In this document: one piece after another, positions 24,939 to 40,305 of the stretch
Numbering within the stretch: position 1 is the stretch's first letter
How the letters are laid out: the number at the start of each line of letters is the position of its first letter
Made by a program: the position numbers and the translations under genes
Notes under the pieces: model-generated
What the model was told of the DNA's origin: nothing
The model's input: only the letters and a program-made list of their open reading frames with translations
The model's database searches: none
NCBI RefSeq assembly: GCF_014647075.1
Contig: NZ_BMOM01000005.1
Location: 109,696 to 173,695 of the forward strand
DNA length: 64,000 bases
Reading direction: 5' to 3'
From: Deinococcus aerophilus
Lineage (GTDB): Bacteria > Deinococcota > Deinococci > Deinococcales > Deinococcaceae

Positions 24939-24955
24939 ACATGTCTTAAACATGT
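24939..24955. repeat. Inverted repeat ACATGT-N5-ACATGT, candidate operator
   Basis: Two perfect ACATGT arms at 24939-24944 and 24950-24955 flank CTTAA, between the divergent genes 24887(-) and 25009(+). Its inner 13 bases resemble the core of the Deinococcus radiation/desiccation response motif as I remember it (ATGTC-N3-GACAT), but the outer bases do not match. Confidence 0.45.
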
Positions 24956-25008
24956 CTGTTCCCACCCCCGGACGGCCGGGCACAGACGCCACGCTATGCT
25001 CGGCCCCG

Positions 25009-25812
<804 letters not shown>

Positions 25813-26091
25813 ACTCCCCATGAACAATGCCCTTTGCCGGGACATGTTATGCTGCGCGTGCTGCCGGGTTTCAGGACAGCGCCGCCACTCCCCGCCGGTC
25901 CAGAGGACTGCGGTTGGCCCCAGCGGGGGCCGTGGCACCGGCGCGACCCGAGGAAGCGATCACCAGTTCCCGTGGGCGGGTTGCGCGCGTGTTTTCCCTC
26001 AAGCGCCGGAGATGGTGCAGAGGACGAGAAGGGAACCGCGCGCCCCACGACATAACCCCCACGGGCGCGTCCTGAGCGACCAGGTGCGTTA
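25813..26091. other. Intergenic leader region before rnr
   Basis: About 280 bases hold no convincing gene. TATGCT at 25848-25853 could be a -10 box, which would give rnr a leader of roughly 230 bases rich in GC hairpins. No clear Shine-Dalgarno is seen before the ATG at 26092, which sits in GCGTTAATGCC. A 73-residue open frame here has no conserved features and is rejected. Confidence 0.4.
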
Positions 26092-30231
<4,140 letters not shown>

Positions 30232-30244
30232 ACCCAGTTTCAGA

Positions 30245-30276
30245 GACGGGCGGGAGAACTGAATCTCCCGCCCGTC
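30245..30276. terminator. Bidirectional terminator between rnr and the acyl-CoA dehydrogenase gene
   Basis: GACGGGCGGGAGA (30245-30257) pairs perfectly with TCTCCCGCCCGTC (30264-30276) around a 6-base loop. The 13-bp stem lies between the stops of two convergent genes. Confidence 0.8.
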
Positions 30277-30282
30277 TTGCCC

Positions 30283-31443
30283 TCAGTGCCCGTTTTCTTC
30301 CAGCAATTGCCGACCCAGCGCCGTGTGGGCCGTGTCCTCGGTGGGGGGGTGGGTCAGCCCGGCACGGGCGTCGCGCAGCAGTTTTTCCAGGGGCAACGCT
30401 GACGTCAGGGCGGCCCCGCCCGCCGTCCGGGACGCGAGGTCGCTGGCCTCCACCGCCGCGCCGGTCGCCCGCGCCTTGGCCGCGCCGATCAGGGGCAGGG
30501 CCCCGGCAGCCGGGTCGGCGTCCCAGCGGGCGCTCGCCTCCAGCAGCAGGGTGCGCGCCGCTTCCAGCCCGGCGGCCATGCGCCCCACGTTCTCCTGCAC
30601 ACGCGGCAGGGTGGCGATGGGCGCTCCCAGTGCGGTCGGCGTGCGCTCGCGGGCGTAGGCCGTCACGGCGCTCAGGGCCGCGAAGCCCACCCCCAGGTAG
30701 GTGGCGGCGATGGCGGTCCAGAACCACGCGGCGCTGGCCGGATGGCCGGGGGCGGGCGGGGCGTGCAGCGTGGCGGGCGCGTCCGTGAATACCACGTCGT
30801 GGCTGCCGCTGCCGCGCAGGGCCAGTGCGTCCTGCCAGGTGGACTCAATGCGGACGCCCGGGCCACTCAGATCCACCCAGTAGCGGCCCACCTGTCCGTC
30901 CGGCGCGGTGGCGGTCACCAGGGCGTGGTTCAGCGCCCGCGCCCCGGTACACCACGTCTTGCGGCCCGTGATTCTCCAGCCTCCCGCCTCGAACCCGGTG
31001 CCGTCCGGCGCGGCGGTGGTCTGCGGCAGACCGCCCCGCGACGGGCTGCCCAGTTCCGGCTCGCTGGCCAGGGCGTTGAGCAGTTCTCCACGCACCCCAG
31101 CCTCTGCCAGCGCCCGCAGCAACGGCTCGGGCAGGGTCTGCCCCTGAAAGGCCGCTCCGGTCACGTGACCGTGCATCGCCAGCACCAGCGCGAGACTGGC
31201 GTCCGCCTGCCCCAGGATCAGCTGGGCCCGCGCAAACTGCTCCAGAGACGCGCCCAGGCCGCCACGCTCCTGGGGCAGGGTCAGGCGGGTGTACCCGCTG
31301 TCCCTCAGGGCGGCGGCGGCGGCGGGCGTCACGTCCTGGGCCTCCTCACAGGCCCGGGCATGCTGCCGGATCGCCTGCGCCGCGCGGTCCACCACGGTCT
31401 GCTGCTGGGGCGTGAAGCCGGAGACATTCGGAGACAGAATCAC
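30283..31443 (-). CDS. Acyl-CoA dehydrogenase family flavoprotein
   Basis: The 386-residue protein follows the acyl-CoA dehydrogenase fold: an N-terminal helical domain ('GYTRLTLPQERGGLGAS'), a middle beta domain ('WRITGRKTWCTGA', 'LRGSGSHDVVF') and a C-terminal helical bundle. FAD-dependent oxidation of an acyl-CoA thioester is the family reaction. The usual catalytic Glu is not obvious, so the substrate and even dehydrogenase activity are open; related flavin monooxygenases are possible. The start is GTG 31443 with TACCCT six bases upstream; an in-frame GTG or ATG further upstream precedes that box. Confidence 0.85.
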   Translation of the reverse strand: MILSPNVSGFTPQQQTVVDRAAQAIRQHARACEEAQDVTPAAAAALRDSGYTRLTLPQERGGLGASLEQFARAQLILGQADASLALVLAMHGHVTGAAFQGQTLPEPLLRALAEAGVRGELLNALASEPELGSPSRGGLPQTTAAPDGTGFEAGGWRITGRKTWCTGARALNHALVTATAPDGQVGRYWVDLSGPGVRIESTWQDALALRGSGSHDVVFTDAPATLHAPPAPGHPASAAWFWTAIAATYLGVGFAALSAVTAYARERTPTALGAPIATLPRVQENVGRMAAGLEAARTLLLEASARWDADPAAGALPLIGAAKARATGAAVEASDLASRTAGGAALTSALPLEKLLRDARAGLTHPPTEDTAHTALGRQLLEENGH

Positions 31444-31587
31444 CCGCCCAGGGTAGCGGCTCGGACCGGGCCTGCCGGGGTGAAGACCTGACAGGTTCAC
31501 TGTTCCGGTACCCACCAGGGGGCAGTGCAGCCCTCAGGAGCCGGGACGGACCCGGGCTCAGGGCCGCGCCCCCGGCTGCCCGGCCAC

Positions 31588-32682
31588 TCAGCGCCGGTAG
31601 CTGTTCGTCACGCTGGTCAGCACGCTGCGGTACTCGCCGGGAGTGATCAGGCCCATCGCCATCGCGTGGCTCGCGGCGTTCAGGCTGTCGGCGGCCAGCA
31701 CCAGATCCACCCCGGCGCGGCGCAGTTCCTCGCGTAGCTTCAGCACGTCGTCGTTGCGGGCCGCGCCGGTCAGGTCACGGATGTAGACCGCCAGCACCCG
31801 GCCCGCATGGCGGTGAACGATCTCGGAGTAGATGACCGGGTCCTGTTCACCGCTGTCGCCGATCAGGACAAACTTCAGGTCGGGAAAGCGCGTGAACAGC
31901 GCCTCGATGATGCCGTGCTTGTGGCCGCCGTGGCCGGCCATCAGTCCCTCACCCCAGTTGCGCAGGAACAGCGGGCCCAGCGGAATGCGGCGGTAATCCA
32001 GAAACTGCCACAGCAGGTCAAAGAAGTTCCACGGACTGCTGGATACGTAGAAGATCGGGTTGCGGGCCTCGCCGTTGCGGGTCAGGGCCCGGTACAGCTC
32101 TCCCACGCCGGGAAACGGCGAGCGGGTGCGCGCGTTGCCGGTCAGGGCCGTGCCGATCATGCGCGGCAGGCTGGTCACGTCCGACTGGATCACGGTGTCG
32201 TCCAGATCGCTGATGATGCCGAAACGGGCCCCGGCCACCACCTGGGCCTGGGCGCGGGTGTGCCCCGCCTTACCCTCCATGCTCAGCACCACCTCGTGCC
32301 AGCCGCCGGGCAGCGGGGAGGGGGAGGCAAAGTTCAGGGTGAAATACCCGTCCGCGTTGCTCACGGCGCTGGCCTCCAGATCGGCCAGCACGCCATGAAC
32401 CCGCACGCCACCGACCTCGCGCGACAGTAGCCGGCGCATGCTGTTGCTGAAGTTGCGCCAGCGGGGATCCCCGCGCCGTGCGGGGTGCAGGGTGCGTGGC
32501 AGCAACACCCGCCCCATCAGTTCAACGCCCTGCGGGGTGCCCCAGCCCACGTAGGGCTGCAAGATCAGCTTGCCCCGCGCCCGCCGCGGCTGCACGTAAC
32601 CGCTGACCGCCCGGTCTGCCGCGAGCAGCCCGCGTTCCAGCACGGGCAGCAACGCCTTGAAGACCGTCTTGACCGGATTCAC
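31588..32682 (-). CDS. App1-like (DUF2183) phosphatidate phosphatase-type protein
   Basis: The 364-residue protein contains an N-terminal beta-rich part ('[17 protein letters not shown]') and a C-terminal HAD-type catalytic domain of the APP1/LNS2 kind. The nucleophile motif is '[14 protein letters not shown]', followed by '[12 protein letters not shown]' and '[15 protein letters not shown]'. Yeast App1 dephosphorylates phosphatidate; bacterial members are uncharacterised, so a role in lipid phosphate removal is inferred. The start is GTG 32682 with TAAACT (complement of 32689-32694) six bases upstream, a leaderless layout. Confidence 0.88.
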   Translation of the reverse strand: MNPVKTVFKALLPVLERGLLAADRAVSGYVQPRRARGKLILQPYVGWGTPQGVELMGRVLLPRTLHPARRGDPRWRNFSNSMRRLLSREVGGVRVHGVLADLEASAVSNADGYFTLNFASPSPLPGGWHEVVLSMEGKAGHTRAQAQVVAGARFGIISDLDDTVIQSDVTSLPRMIGTALTGNARTRSPFPGVGELYRALTRNGEARNPIFYVSSSPWNFFDLLWQFLDYRRIPLGPLFLRNWGEGLMAGHGGHKHGIIEALFTRFPDLKFVLIGDSGEQDPVIYSEIVHRHAGRVLAVYIRDLTGAARNDDVLKLREELRRAGVDLVLAADSLNAASHAMAMGLITPGEYRSVLTSVTNSYRR

Positions 32683-32819
32683 GCGCCCAGTTTAAGGTGC
32701 GGTCCTGCCCCGAGCCCCGGCGGGACTTGCCACCCCCTTCATGTTTTCAGGCCCGGTGTTCTCAGGCCCGCCCCCGTCCGCCAGCACCCGGCAGAACGGG
32801 CCGGCCTGCTGCGCGGCCC

Positions 32820-33605
32820 TCAGTCCCCGCGGGCATGTCCGTAGCGCCGCGCGATGATCACCCGCCGCACCAGCACATCGGCCAACCCGGGCAACAGAAG
32901 GTCCAGCGCGGCCACGGCGCGGTACAGGCCCGGCACGGTCACCTCGCGGCGGGGGTGCTCCAGCACCCCGGCCACCGCACGGGCCACCACCTCCGGTCCC
33001 GGCATGGGCAGGCGGGCGCGGGCGGTCATCTCGCTCTTCACGAAACCGGGAGCGACCAGACTGACCTCCACGCCGCTGCCGAGCAGTTCGCGCCGCAGCC
33101 CCAGGGAAAATCCGCGCAGGCCATACTTGCTCGCGCTGTACATGCCGTTGGTCGCCACCCGCCCCGCCACCGAGCCGATGTTGACGATGTGCCCGCTGCC
33201 GCGCGAGCGCATCTCCGGCAGCACCAGATGGACCAGTTCGATGGGCGCTTCCAGATTCACGCGAATCACGCGCAGCGGATCGGGGTCGTCCCACCACCAG
33301 CCCTGTTCCACCGTGACCCCGGCGTTGTTGACGAGCACGTCAACGCGCCCGAAATGCGCGTGGGCGGCCTCGATCAGGGCTCTCCGGGACCCGGCGTCGG
33401 TCACGTCGGTGGGAACGGCCAGCACGCGCGAGCCGCTGGGATCGAGTTCATGGGCCAGGGCCGTCAGGCTGTCGGCGCGGCGGGCCGCCAGCACCAGCGC
33501 GTACCCGCGGGCCGAGAGTTCGTGCGCCGTGGCGAGCCCGATGCCGCTGGAGGCCCCGGTCAGGACCACCACGCGGCGTGGGGCGCAGGGGGAAACAGAG
33601 ATCAT
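32820..33605 (-). CDS. Short-chain dehydrogenase/reductase
   Basis: The 261-residue classical SDR has the cofactor motif '[14 protein letters not shown]' and '[12 protein letters not shown]', with catalytic Ser in 'NIGSVAG' and the Tyr and Lys in '[10 protein letters not shown]'. The C-terminal hydrophobic stretch ('[17 protein letters not shown]') resembles membrane-associated lipid or retinol-type SDRs. The basic residues after strand 2 ('AARRAD') suggest NADP(H). Substrate unknown. TACCAT lies six bases before the ATG. Confidence 0.9.
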   Translation of the reverse strand: MISVSPCAPRRVVVLTGASSGIGLATAHELSARGYALVLAARRADSLTALAHELDPSGSRVLAVPTDVTDAGSRRALIEAAHAHFGRVDVLVNNAGVTVEQGWWWDDPDPLRVIRVNLEAPIELVHLVLPEMRSRGSGHIVNIGSVAGRVATNGMYSASKYGLRGFSLGLRRELLGSGVEVSLVAPGFVKSEMTARARLPMPGPEVVARAVAGVLEHPRREVTVPGLYRAVAALDLLLPGLADVLVRRVIIARRYGHARGD

Positions 33606-33679
33606 GGCGTGATGGTATCGCCAAGCCCCACTCCCCTGTCCCTCAGCCGCCCGTCAGCTGGGAACGGCAGACTGACGGG

Positions 33680-34960
33680 GTGACGCGCCGAGCCCTGTCC
33701 CTGCTGACCCTGCCCCTGCTGTGTGCCGCCGCGCTGACCGTAGAAGGCAGCGCGGTGAAGCCGGGCGATATCCCGGCCCTGCCGCCAGGCCAGGCGGCCC
33801 CTGTACCCGCCCCGGCCACGCCCCCCCCGGCGGCCCCCACCCCGCTGCCGGAAATCGCTCCGGCCCCGCCGACGCCCGCCCAGCCCACGCCCCCGCTGCT
33901 GCCCCGGACGCCTGCGCCCGCCCGGCCGGGTCTGTCTCAGCCGCCTGCGGCCCCGGCCGCCTACCGGCCCCGCGATCCGCTGTATCCCCGGCAGTGGGAC
34001 ATGGCGGCCATCGGCGCCCCGGAGGCGTGGGCCCAGCTGCCGGGCGGCCCCGCCCGCGCCGCGCCGGTCACCGTGGCGGTGATCGATACCGGCTACGTGA
34101 ACTCGCCCGAGCTGACGGGCCGCGTGACCAACGGCTACGACTTCGTGAGTGACCCCGCGCGGGCCGGGGACGGCGACGGCCGCGACGCGGACGCCTCGGG
34201 CCTGGGCCCCTTCGCCTATCACGCCGAGACGATCGCCAACATCATCGCCGCCGCGCACGACGGCCGGGGCATGGCCGGCCTCAATCCGGCGGCGCGCATC
34301 GTGCAGGTGCGGGTCGCGGGGGTCGACGGCCTGATTGATCCCCACGATCTCGCCGATGGCCTGCGCTGGGCGGCAGGCCTGAGCGTGCCCGGAGTGCCCG
34401 CCAATCCCCGTCCGGCGAAGATCCTGAACCTGAGTCTGTTTGCCGACTTCATTCCACTGACCGGCTGCGACGCCCGCATCCAGAAGGCCGTGGACGACGT
34501 GACGGCCCGGGGCGCACTGGTGATCGCCGGGGCGGCCAACGACGGCGCGGACTCGCGCGGCTACTCGCCCGCCGGATGCCGGAACGTCCTGACCGTCACC
34601 AGCGTGACCCGGGAAGGAACGCGGCCCGGGTATGCCAACTGGGGCCGGGCCGTGTCCCTGGCCGCGCCGGGCGGGGAGGCCGATCACGGCGTGGTGGTCA
34701 GCAGCCTCAGCGGGCCGGGCGGGGAGCGCACACCCAACGGCACCAGCTTCGCCGCGCCGCACGCCAGCGGGGTGGCCAGCCTGCTGCTCAGCGTGCGCCC
34801 CAAGCTCTCTCCCGCCGCGCTGAGCAGCACGCTGACCCGCAGCGCCACGCCGTTTCCGGCCGGCCGCTGCGACCCCGATCCGGCCCGTACCTGCGGCAGC
34901 GGAACGCTGAACGCCGGGGCGGCCCTGCGTGCCACGCTGGCGTCGGCGGCCGGCAAGTAG
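33680..34960 (+). CDS. Secreted S8-family subtilisin-like serine protease
   Basis: The 426-residue protein has a signal peptide ('[18 protein letters not shown]'), a Pro/Ala-rich linker (about residues 35-90), and a subtilase domain with Asp136 in 'VAVIDTGY', His181 in '[13 protein letters not shown]', the oxyanion Asn in 'GAANDG' and Ser356 in '[12 protein letters not shown]'. The His motif differs from the usual HGTHVAG: Gly and Thr are replaced by Ala and Glu. It should be exported and degrade peptides outside the membrane. The start is GTG 33680 with CAGACT, a degenerate -10 box, six bases upstream. Confidence 0.92.
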   Translation: MTRRALSLLTLPLLCAAALTVEGSAVKPGDIPALPPGQAAPVPAPATPPPAAPTPLPEIAPAPPTPAQPTPPLLPRTPAPARPGLSQPPAAPAAYRPRDPLYPRQWDMAAIGAPEAWAQLPGGPARAAPVTVAVIDTGYVNSPELTGRVTNGYDFVSDPARAGDGDGRDADASGLGPFAYHAETIANIIAAAHDGRGMAGLNPAARIVQVRVAGVDGLIDPHDLADGLRWAAGLSVPGVPANPRPAKILNLSLFADFIPLTGCDARIQKAVDDVTARGALVIAGAANDGADSRGYSPAGCRNVLTVTSVTREGTRPGYANWGRAVSLAAPGGEADHGVVVSSLSGPGGERTPNGTSFAAPHASGVASLLLSVRPKLSPAALSSTLTRSATPFPAGRCDPDPARTCGSGTLNAGAALRATLASAAGK

Positions 34961-35028
34961 GAGGAGGACCGAGGACCGGTGGGCGCGGCGGCCCGGGGCG
35001 GCCCGGCTCTGCTACCGTCGGTCTGAAC

Positions 35029-36300
35029 GTGAAACCCCCTCCCCTGCCCTCCCCGGAATCAGACGGCGGCCCGCTCCCCCGGCTGCTGAGTACCGCACAG
35101 GCGACGGCCCTGCTGGGGGTCAAGCCGGCCACGCTGTACGCGTATGTCTCCCGCGGTCTGGTCCGCAGCGAGCCGGGACCGCCGGGCACCCGTGAACGGC
35201 GCTACCACGCCGAGGACGTGCGCGCTCTGGTGGCCCGGCAGGGCGCGCGGCGAGATCCGGCAGGCGCGGTTCACGACGCCGTGCAGACCGCCGTGGGCGG
35301 CGCGCTGGAATGGGGCGCCCCGGTCCTTCCCAGCGCCCTGACCCACATTGCGGACGGCTCCCTGAGCTACCGGGGCCAGGACGCCGTGGTCCTGGCAGAG
35401 ACGGCGACCGTTGAGGAGGTTGCCGCGCTGCTGTGGACCGGCGAGGCCGGGGGCTGGGCCGCGTTGCCGCTGCGGGCCCGGCTGCACCTGGGGCGCACCT
35501 TTTCGCAGCGCGGCCCGGACCGCATCGGCGCGGCCGAGGCCTTCGCGCACGCGCTGGCCCACGCCGGAGCGCAGGACGTGGGCGCGCTGGACCGCCGCAG
35601 CGCGGCGCTGCCCGCCCGCGCCGCCCGCGTATTGAGCCTGCTGTACGCCACGCTGGAGCGGTATGAGGGCGTGCCGGCGGCCCCCGATCTGCCGCTGCAT
35701 GCCCGGCTCGCCCGCGCCTGGGGCGTGCCCCGCGACGCTGGGCTGCTGCGACGCGCCCTGGTGCTGCTCGCCGACCATGAACTGAATGTCAGTACCTTTG
35801 CCGCCCGGGTGACCGCGAGCAGCGGCGCGGGCCTGCACCACGCCACCCTGGCGGCCCTGTGCGCCCTGCAGGGGCCGCGGCATGGACTGGCGGCCCTCAG
35901 CGCCCACGATCTGCTGAGCGCCGCCCTGCGCGCCGGGGCCCGGACCGCACTGCGGGACGCGGAGCGCCGCCACGTTGGCCCGCCCGGCTTCGGCCACCGC
36001 CTGTACCCGGACGGTGATCCGCGCGCGCGCGCCCTGCTCGCGGCCCTGAACGCGGCGCATCCCGCGGCCTCCGCCGTGCAGGCCGCCGGCGAGGTGCAGC
36101 GGGTGATCCGGGCCGAGACCGGCGAGCACCCCAACATTGACCTTGCCCTGGGCGCACTGACCCTGACCCTGGGGCGCGGGGCCGACGACTCACTGACCCT
36201 GTTCGCCCTGGCCCGCGCCAGCGGGTGGCTGGCCCACAGCTTAGAAACGCTCCGAGAGGGCACCCTGATCCGGCCCCGGGCGCGCTACGTGGGCCTGTAG
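35029..36300 (+). CDS. Citrate synthase-family enzyme with N-terminal MerR-type helix-turn-helix
   Basis: The 423-residue protein joins a small excisionase/MerR-like domain ('[20 protein letters not shown]', '[15 protein letters not shown]', about residues 18-80) to a citrate synthase fold. Active-site signatures include '[14 protein letters not shown]', 'GPRHGLAAL', '[14 protein letters not shown]' and 'HPNIDLALG'. Such HTH-citrate synthases are usually second copies beside a standard GltA, and may make citrate or methylcitrate or act in regulation. It converges on malate dehydrogenase, which supplies oxaloacetate. TACCGT lies ten bases before the GTG and no Shine-Dalgarno is seen. Confidence 0.88.
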   Translation: MKPPPLPSPESDGGPLPRLLSTAQATALLGVKPATLYAYVSRGLVRSEPGPPGTRERRYHAEDVRALVARQGARRDPAGAVHDAVQTAVGGALEWGAPVLPSALTHIADGSLSYRGQDAVVLAETATVEEVAALLWTGEAGGWAALPLRARLHLGRTFSQRGPDRIGAAEAFAHALAHAGAQDVGALDRRSAALPARAARVLSLLYATLERYEGVPAAPDLPLHARLARAWGVPRDAGLLRRALVLLADHELNVSTFAARVTASSGAGLHHATLAALCALQGPRHGLAALSAHDLLSAALRAGARTALRDAERRHVGPPGFGHRLYPDGDPRARALLAALNAAHPAASAVQAAGEVQRVIRAETGEHPNIDLALGALTLTLGRGADDSLTLFALARASGWLAHSLETLREGTLIRPRARYVGL

Positions 36301-36319
36301 TTCCTGGTCCGCGGAACCG

Positions 36320-36358
36320 GACAGGGGAGCGAGGCCCGTTCAGCCTCACCCCCCTGTC
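36320..36358. terminator. Bidirectional terminator between the HTH-citrate synthase gene and mdh
   Basis: GACAGGGG (36320-36327) pairs with CCCCTGTC (36351-36358), with an inner GAGGC/GCCTC stem (36331-36335 / 36343-36347). It lies between two convergent stop codons. Confidence 0.7.
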
Positions 36359-36370
36359 GAACGCCCGGTC

Positions 36371-37363
<993 letters not shown>

Positions 37364-37482
37364 AGATATCCCTCCTGAGGATGGTTTTTCGGTTCACAAT
37401 AACGCGGCGGCGGGCGCAGCGGCGCGGGGCGTTCCCCAAGCGGAGACAGCCTCGGACCGCGCCGCTGCGCCCGGCCGGCGCG

Positions 37483-38304
37483 TCAGATCGGCGCGTCTTC
37501 CTGAAACCTGGGCTCGCGTTTCTCGCGCAGGCTGCTCAGGCCCTCACGCACGTCGGGGCCGGTAAATCCCAGGAATTCCAGCGCCAGGCTCGCGTCAAAG
37601 GTCGGGCCCATGGCACGCAGCCAGTTGTTCAGGGCGTACTTGGTCCAGCGCACCGCCGTGGGGCTGCCCGCCGCCAGGGTGCGGGCCACCTTCCACGCCC
37701 GGTCCAGAAGTTCCTCGTCGGGAACACACAGGCTGACCAGACCGATGCGCTCGGCCTCCTCCCCGGAAACAGGCTCGCCGGTCATCAGGTGGTACTTGGC
37801 CTTGTTCAGCCCGCACAGCAGCGGCCAGATGATCGCGGCGTGGTCGCCCGCCGCCACGCCCAGCCGCACGTGGCCGTCCAGAATGCGCGCGGTCCTGGCC
37901 GCGACGCTCACATCCGAGAGCAGCGCCACCGCCAGCCCCGCTCCCACACACGGGCCGTGAATGGCGCTCACGATGGGCTTGCCGCAGTTGATGACGTTGT
38001 ACACGAGGTCGCGGGCCTCGCGCCACACGCGGGCCAGGGCGGTGAAATCACTGCTCATCTCCTCAATCAGCGAAAAGTCGCCCCCCGACGAGAACCCGCG
38101 GCCCTCGCCGCGAATCAGAACGCAGCGCACGCCCGCGGCGGCGTCAATGTCGCGCCACACCTGGGTCAGGGCGCGGTGGGCGTCCGCATTGACGCTGTTC
38201 AGGGTCTTCTCGGCGCGGATCACGACTTCCAGAATGCCGCCGTCGTGTGCGGTCAGGTGCAGGCCGGGGTAGGCGCCGGGGGCGGTGAGCTGCTGCAGGT
38301 TCAT
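37483..38304 (-). CDS. Enoyl-CoA hydratase/isomerase family protein
   Basis: The 273-residue crotonase-fold protein has the oxyanion-hole segments '[15 protein letters not shown]' and '[16 protein letters not shown]'. The first catalytic Glu of true hydratases is not seen, and an Asp ('[10 protein letters not shown]') sits near the second position. The reaction may therefore be isomerisation, epoxide-CoA rearrangement or another crotonase chemistry rather than simple hydration. TAGCCT (complement of 38311-38316) six bases before the ATG marks a leaderless start. It may serve acyl-CoA breakdown together with the acyl-CoA dehydrogenase gene 6 kb away. Confidence 0.9.
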   Translation of the reverse strand: MNLQQLTAPGAYPGLHLTAHDGGILEVVIRAEKTLNSVNADAHRALTQVWRDIDAAAGVRCVLIRGEGRGFSSGGDFSLIEEMSSDFTALARVWREARDLVYNVINCGKPIVSAIHGPCVGAGLAVALLSDVSVAARTARILDGHVRLGVAAGDHAAIIWPLLCGLNKAKYHLMTGEPVSGEEAERIGLVSLCVPDEELLDRAWKVARTLAAGSPTAVRWTKYALNNWLRAMGPTFDASLALEFLGFTGPDVREGLSSLREKREPRFQEDAPI

Positions 38305-38440
38305 GGCCCGAGGCTAGCGCTTCGCCGCCGCCCTTCATGTGCAGGGCAGGCCGGGACGTGTCAGGCCCGTGAAGGGCGGCGGCGGCTACGCTGGCGGTCT
38401 CAGCACCCGGCTCTGTTCCTGCTCCCCGGAGGTTTCCCCC

Positions 38441-39256
38441 ATGTTCCAGTTCACCGTGTCCCGCTCCCTGACCCTGCTGTGTCTGGCCGCCCTGACGGCC
38501 TGTGGAGGTGGCCGTGCGCCGGAGGCCAGTCCCGGTCCGGGAACCGGCGCGGGCGTGGAGGTTCAGGTGGTGGACGCCGACAACGCCGACACCTTCAGCT
38601 ATGACTCGCCCGCCGGGTTTACCCCGGCCCTGACCCCGTTGGCTGGATTTCCCCGTTCAGAGGCCGAGGCCGAACTGCTCACTGCAGTCAACGCCGAGCG
38701 GGCCCGCGGCGGCACCTGTGCGCGGGCGGGCGGAGGCCGGCAGACCTTCGGGGCCGCTCCGCCGCTGAGCTTCGAAGGACACCTGCACCAGTCGGCGACC
38801 CTGTACGGGCGGCAGCTGGCGGCCTCCGGAACCCTGGCCCTCGCCCACCGGGGACCGAACGGCAGCACCCCGGCGCGGCGCATGGTGGCGGCGGGGTACG
38901 TGCCCGCCCCGCCCCGCGGCACCTCCCTGCTGTTCGCCGAGAGTCTGGCCGCCGGCCCCGGCCTGACCCAACCGGCCGAGATCATCGCGGCGTGGCAGGA
39001 CAGCCCCAGCCACTGCGCCGCGATGTTCAGCCCGGCGGCCCACGGCAGCGCCGCGCAGGCGAACGGCGCGGCCGGCAGCTACTGGGTGCTGAACATCGCC
39101 GGCTGGCAGGCCGGCCGCCCTCAGCGGCGCCAGCCCAGACCGCCGACCACCCCGGCCAGAACCATGCTGCCCACCACCAGCGCGACGACCGCCGGCCAGC
39201 CTCCGGCCTCGAAAGTGTGGCCTGCCACGACGCTGGCGGCGGCGGCTCCACCGTAA
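38441..39256 (+). CDS. CAP/SCP-domain lipoprotein
   Basis: The 271-residue protein has a lipoprotein signal peptide with lipobox 'LAALTAC', a short linker, and a CAP domain: 'LLTAVNAERARGG', 'LHQSATLYGRQLA', 'LAHRGPNGSTPARR', 'FAESLAAG', and 'WQDSPSHCAAMFS', which is the conserved H-C motif. CAP proteins are secreted and bind lipids or metals; the bacterial role is unclear. The CCGGAGG site fits the ATG at 38441. After the domain ends ('[11 protein letters not shown]') the frame runs on for about 45 low-complexity residues into the 3' end of the opposite-strand MFS gene, giving a 136-base tail-to-tail overlap. This may reflect a lost stop codon. Confidence 0.88.
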   Translation: MFQFTVSRSLTLLCLAALTACGGGRAPEASPGPGTGAGVEVQVVDADNADTFSYDSPAGFTPALTPLAGFPRSEAEAELLTAVNAERARGGTCARAGGGRQTFGAAPPLSFEGHLHQSATLYGRQLAASGTLALAHRGPNGSTPARRMVAAGYVPAPPRGTSLLFAESLAAGPGLTQPAEIIAAWQDSPSHCAAMFSPAAHGSAAQANGAAGSYWVLNIAGWQAGRPQRRQPRPPTTPARTMLPTTSATTAGQPPASKVWPATTLAAAAPP

Positions 39257-40305
39257 TACGCCAGGTGGTACAGCCCCGAGGCCAGGCTGCGTGCCCGCGT
39301 GACCTCGCGCTGCACGGCGCTCAGGGCGGCGGACTGCGCCAGGAACACCCCGCAGGCCCCGGCGGCGACCCCGGCGATCACTACTCCCAGCGGTTCGGCC
39401 AGCGTCAGCAACAGACCCAGGATGCTGGCCCCCACCGCACTGAGCAGCGCGAACCGCGGTCCCCGTGCGGCGAGCAGCGGCCCCGCCACCGGCGTGATCA
39501 CCACCCCCAGCAGGTACACCGCAAACACCAGACCGGTCTGGGCGGTATTCAGGGCATAGGGCGGGGCCGCCAGACGCAGCGTCAGCGTGTTGAAGGTACC
39601 GACCAGCGTGAACAGGATCAGAAAGCCCACCGCGCAGGTGGCGAGCAGCCGCGCATTGCGCAGGTGGGCGCCCAGCCCGGCCAGGACCGAGCGCAGGTCG
39701 CGCTGCGGCAGGAACTCGCGCTCTGCCGGCAACGCGCGCCGGGCCAGCCCGAACCCCGCCAGCGAGGTCGCTGCGAGCAGCCAGAAGGCGGCGTGCCAAC
39801 CCCAGCGCACCGCGACCAGTCCGGCCAGGAACCGGCCCAGGAACCCGCCGAGCACCGTTCCGGTCACGTACATGGTCAGGGCGCGGGCGCGGCCGGCGGC
39901 CGGCACCTCCTCGGCAATCAGGGCGTTCAGCGCCACCATCACGCCGGGAATCAGCAGGCCCTGGGCAAAGCGGGCAGCGTTCAGCGCCGCGAGGGTGGGG
40001 GCAAAGGCTGCCAGCACGGCGGGCAGCGCAAGCAGCGCAAAAGCCCAGATGACCGTGCTGCGCCGCCCCAGCGCGTCGGCGAGCACGCCGACCAGCGGCG
40101 AGGCCAGCGCCATGGCCAGCGTGGTCGCCCCCACCACAAAACCCACGCCGGCCGCTCCGGCCTGGAATTCGGTGGCCAGCACCGGCAACAGGCTCTGCGG
40201 CGCGTACACGTTCAGGAAAACCAGCGTTCCCAGCGCCGCGAACACCAGCGGGGACGGCGCGTGCGTGCTGACCGTCAGTCCGGCGGCCCCACCGACACCC
40301 TTCAA
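39121..40305 (-). CDS. MFS transporter
   Basis: The 394-residue protein has about twelve transmembrane helices and MFS loop motifs ('[15 protein letters not shown]' between helices 2 and 3, '[10 protein letters not shown]' in the middle loop). The first helix ('[16 protein letters not shown]') resembles the YnfM/NepI-type efflux group. Substrate unknown. The probable start is TTG 40305, which overlaps the stop of the upstream gene (TTGA), indicating translational coupling; no ATG or GTG is available nearby. Its 3' end overlaps the CAP gene on the other strand. Confidence 0.87.
   Translation of the reverse strand: MKGVGGAAGLTVSTHAPSPLVFAALGTLVFLNVYAPQSLLPVLATEFQAGAAGVGFVVGATTLAMALASPLVGVLADALGRRSTVIWAFALLALPAVLAAFAPTLAALNAARFAQGLLIPGVMVALNALIAEEVPAAGRARALTMYVTGTVLGGFLGRFLAGLVAVRWGWHAAFWLLAATSLAGFGLARRALPAEREFLPQRDLRSVLAGLGAHLRNARLLATCAVGFLILFTLVGTFNTLTLRLAAPPYALNTAQTGLVFAVYLLGVVITPVAGPLLAARGPRFALLSAVGASILGLLLTLAEPLGVVIAGVAAGACGVFLAQSAALSAVQREVTRARSLASGLYHLAYYGGAAAASVVAGHTFEAGGWPAVVALVVGSMVLAGVVGGLGWRR

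Noticed and set aside
25834..26055. A 73-residue open frame upstream of rnr, with TATGCT nearby
   Set aside because: Composition is P/R/G-rich in all frames, without motif or ribosome site; more likely untranslated leader.
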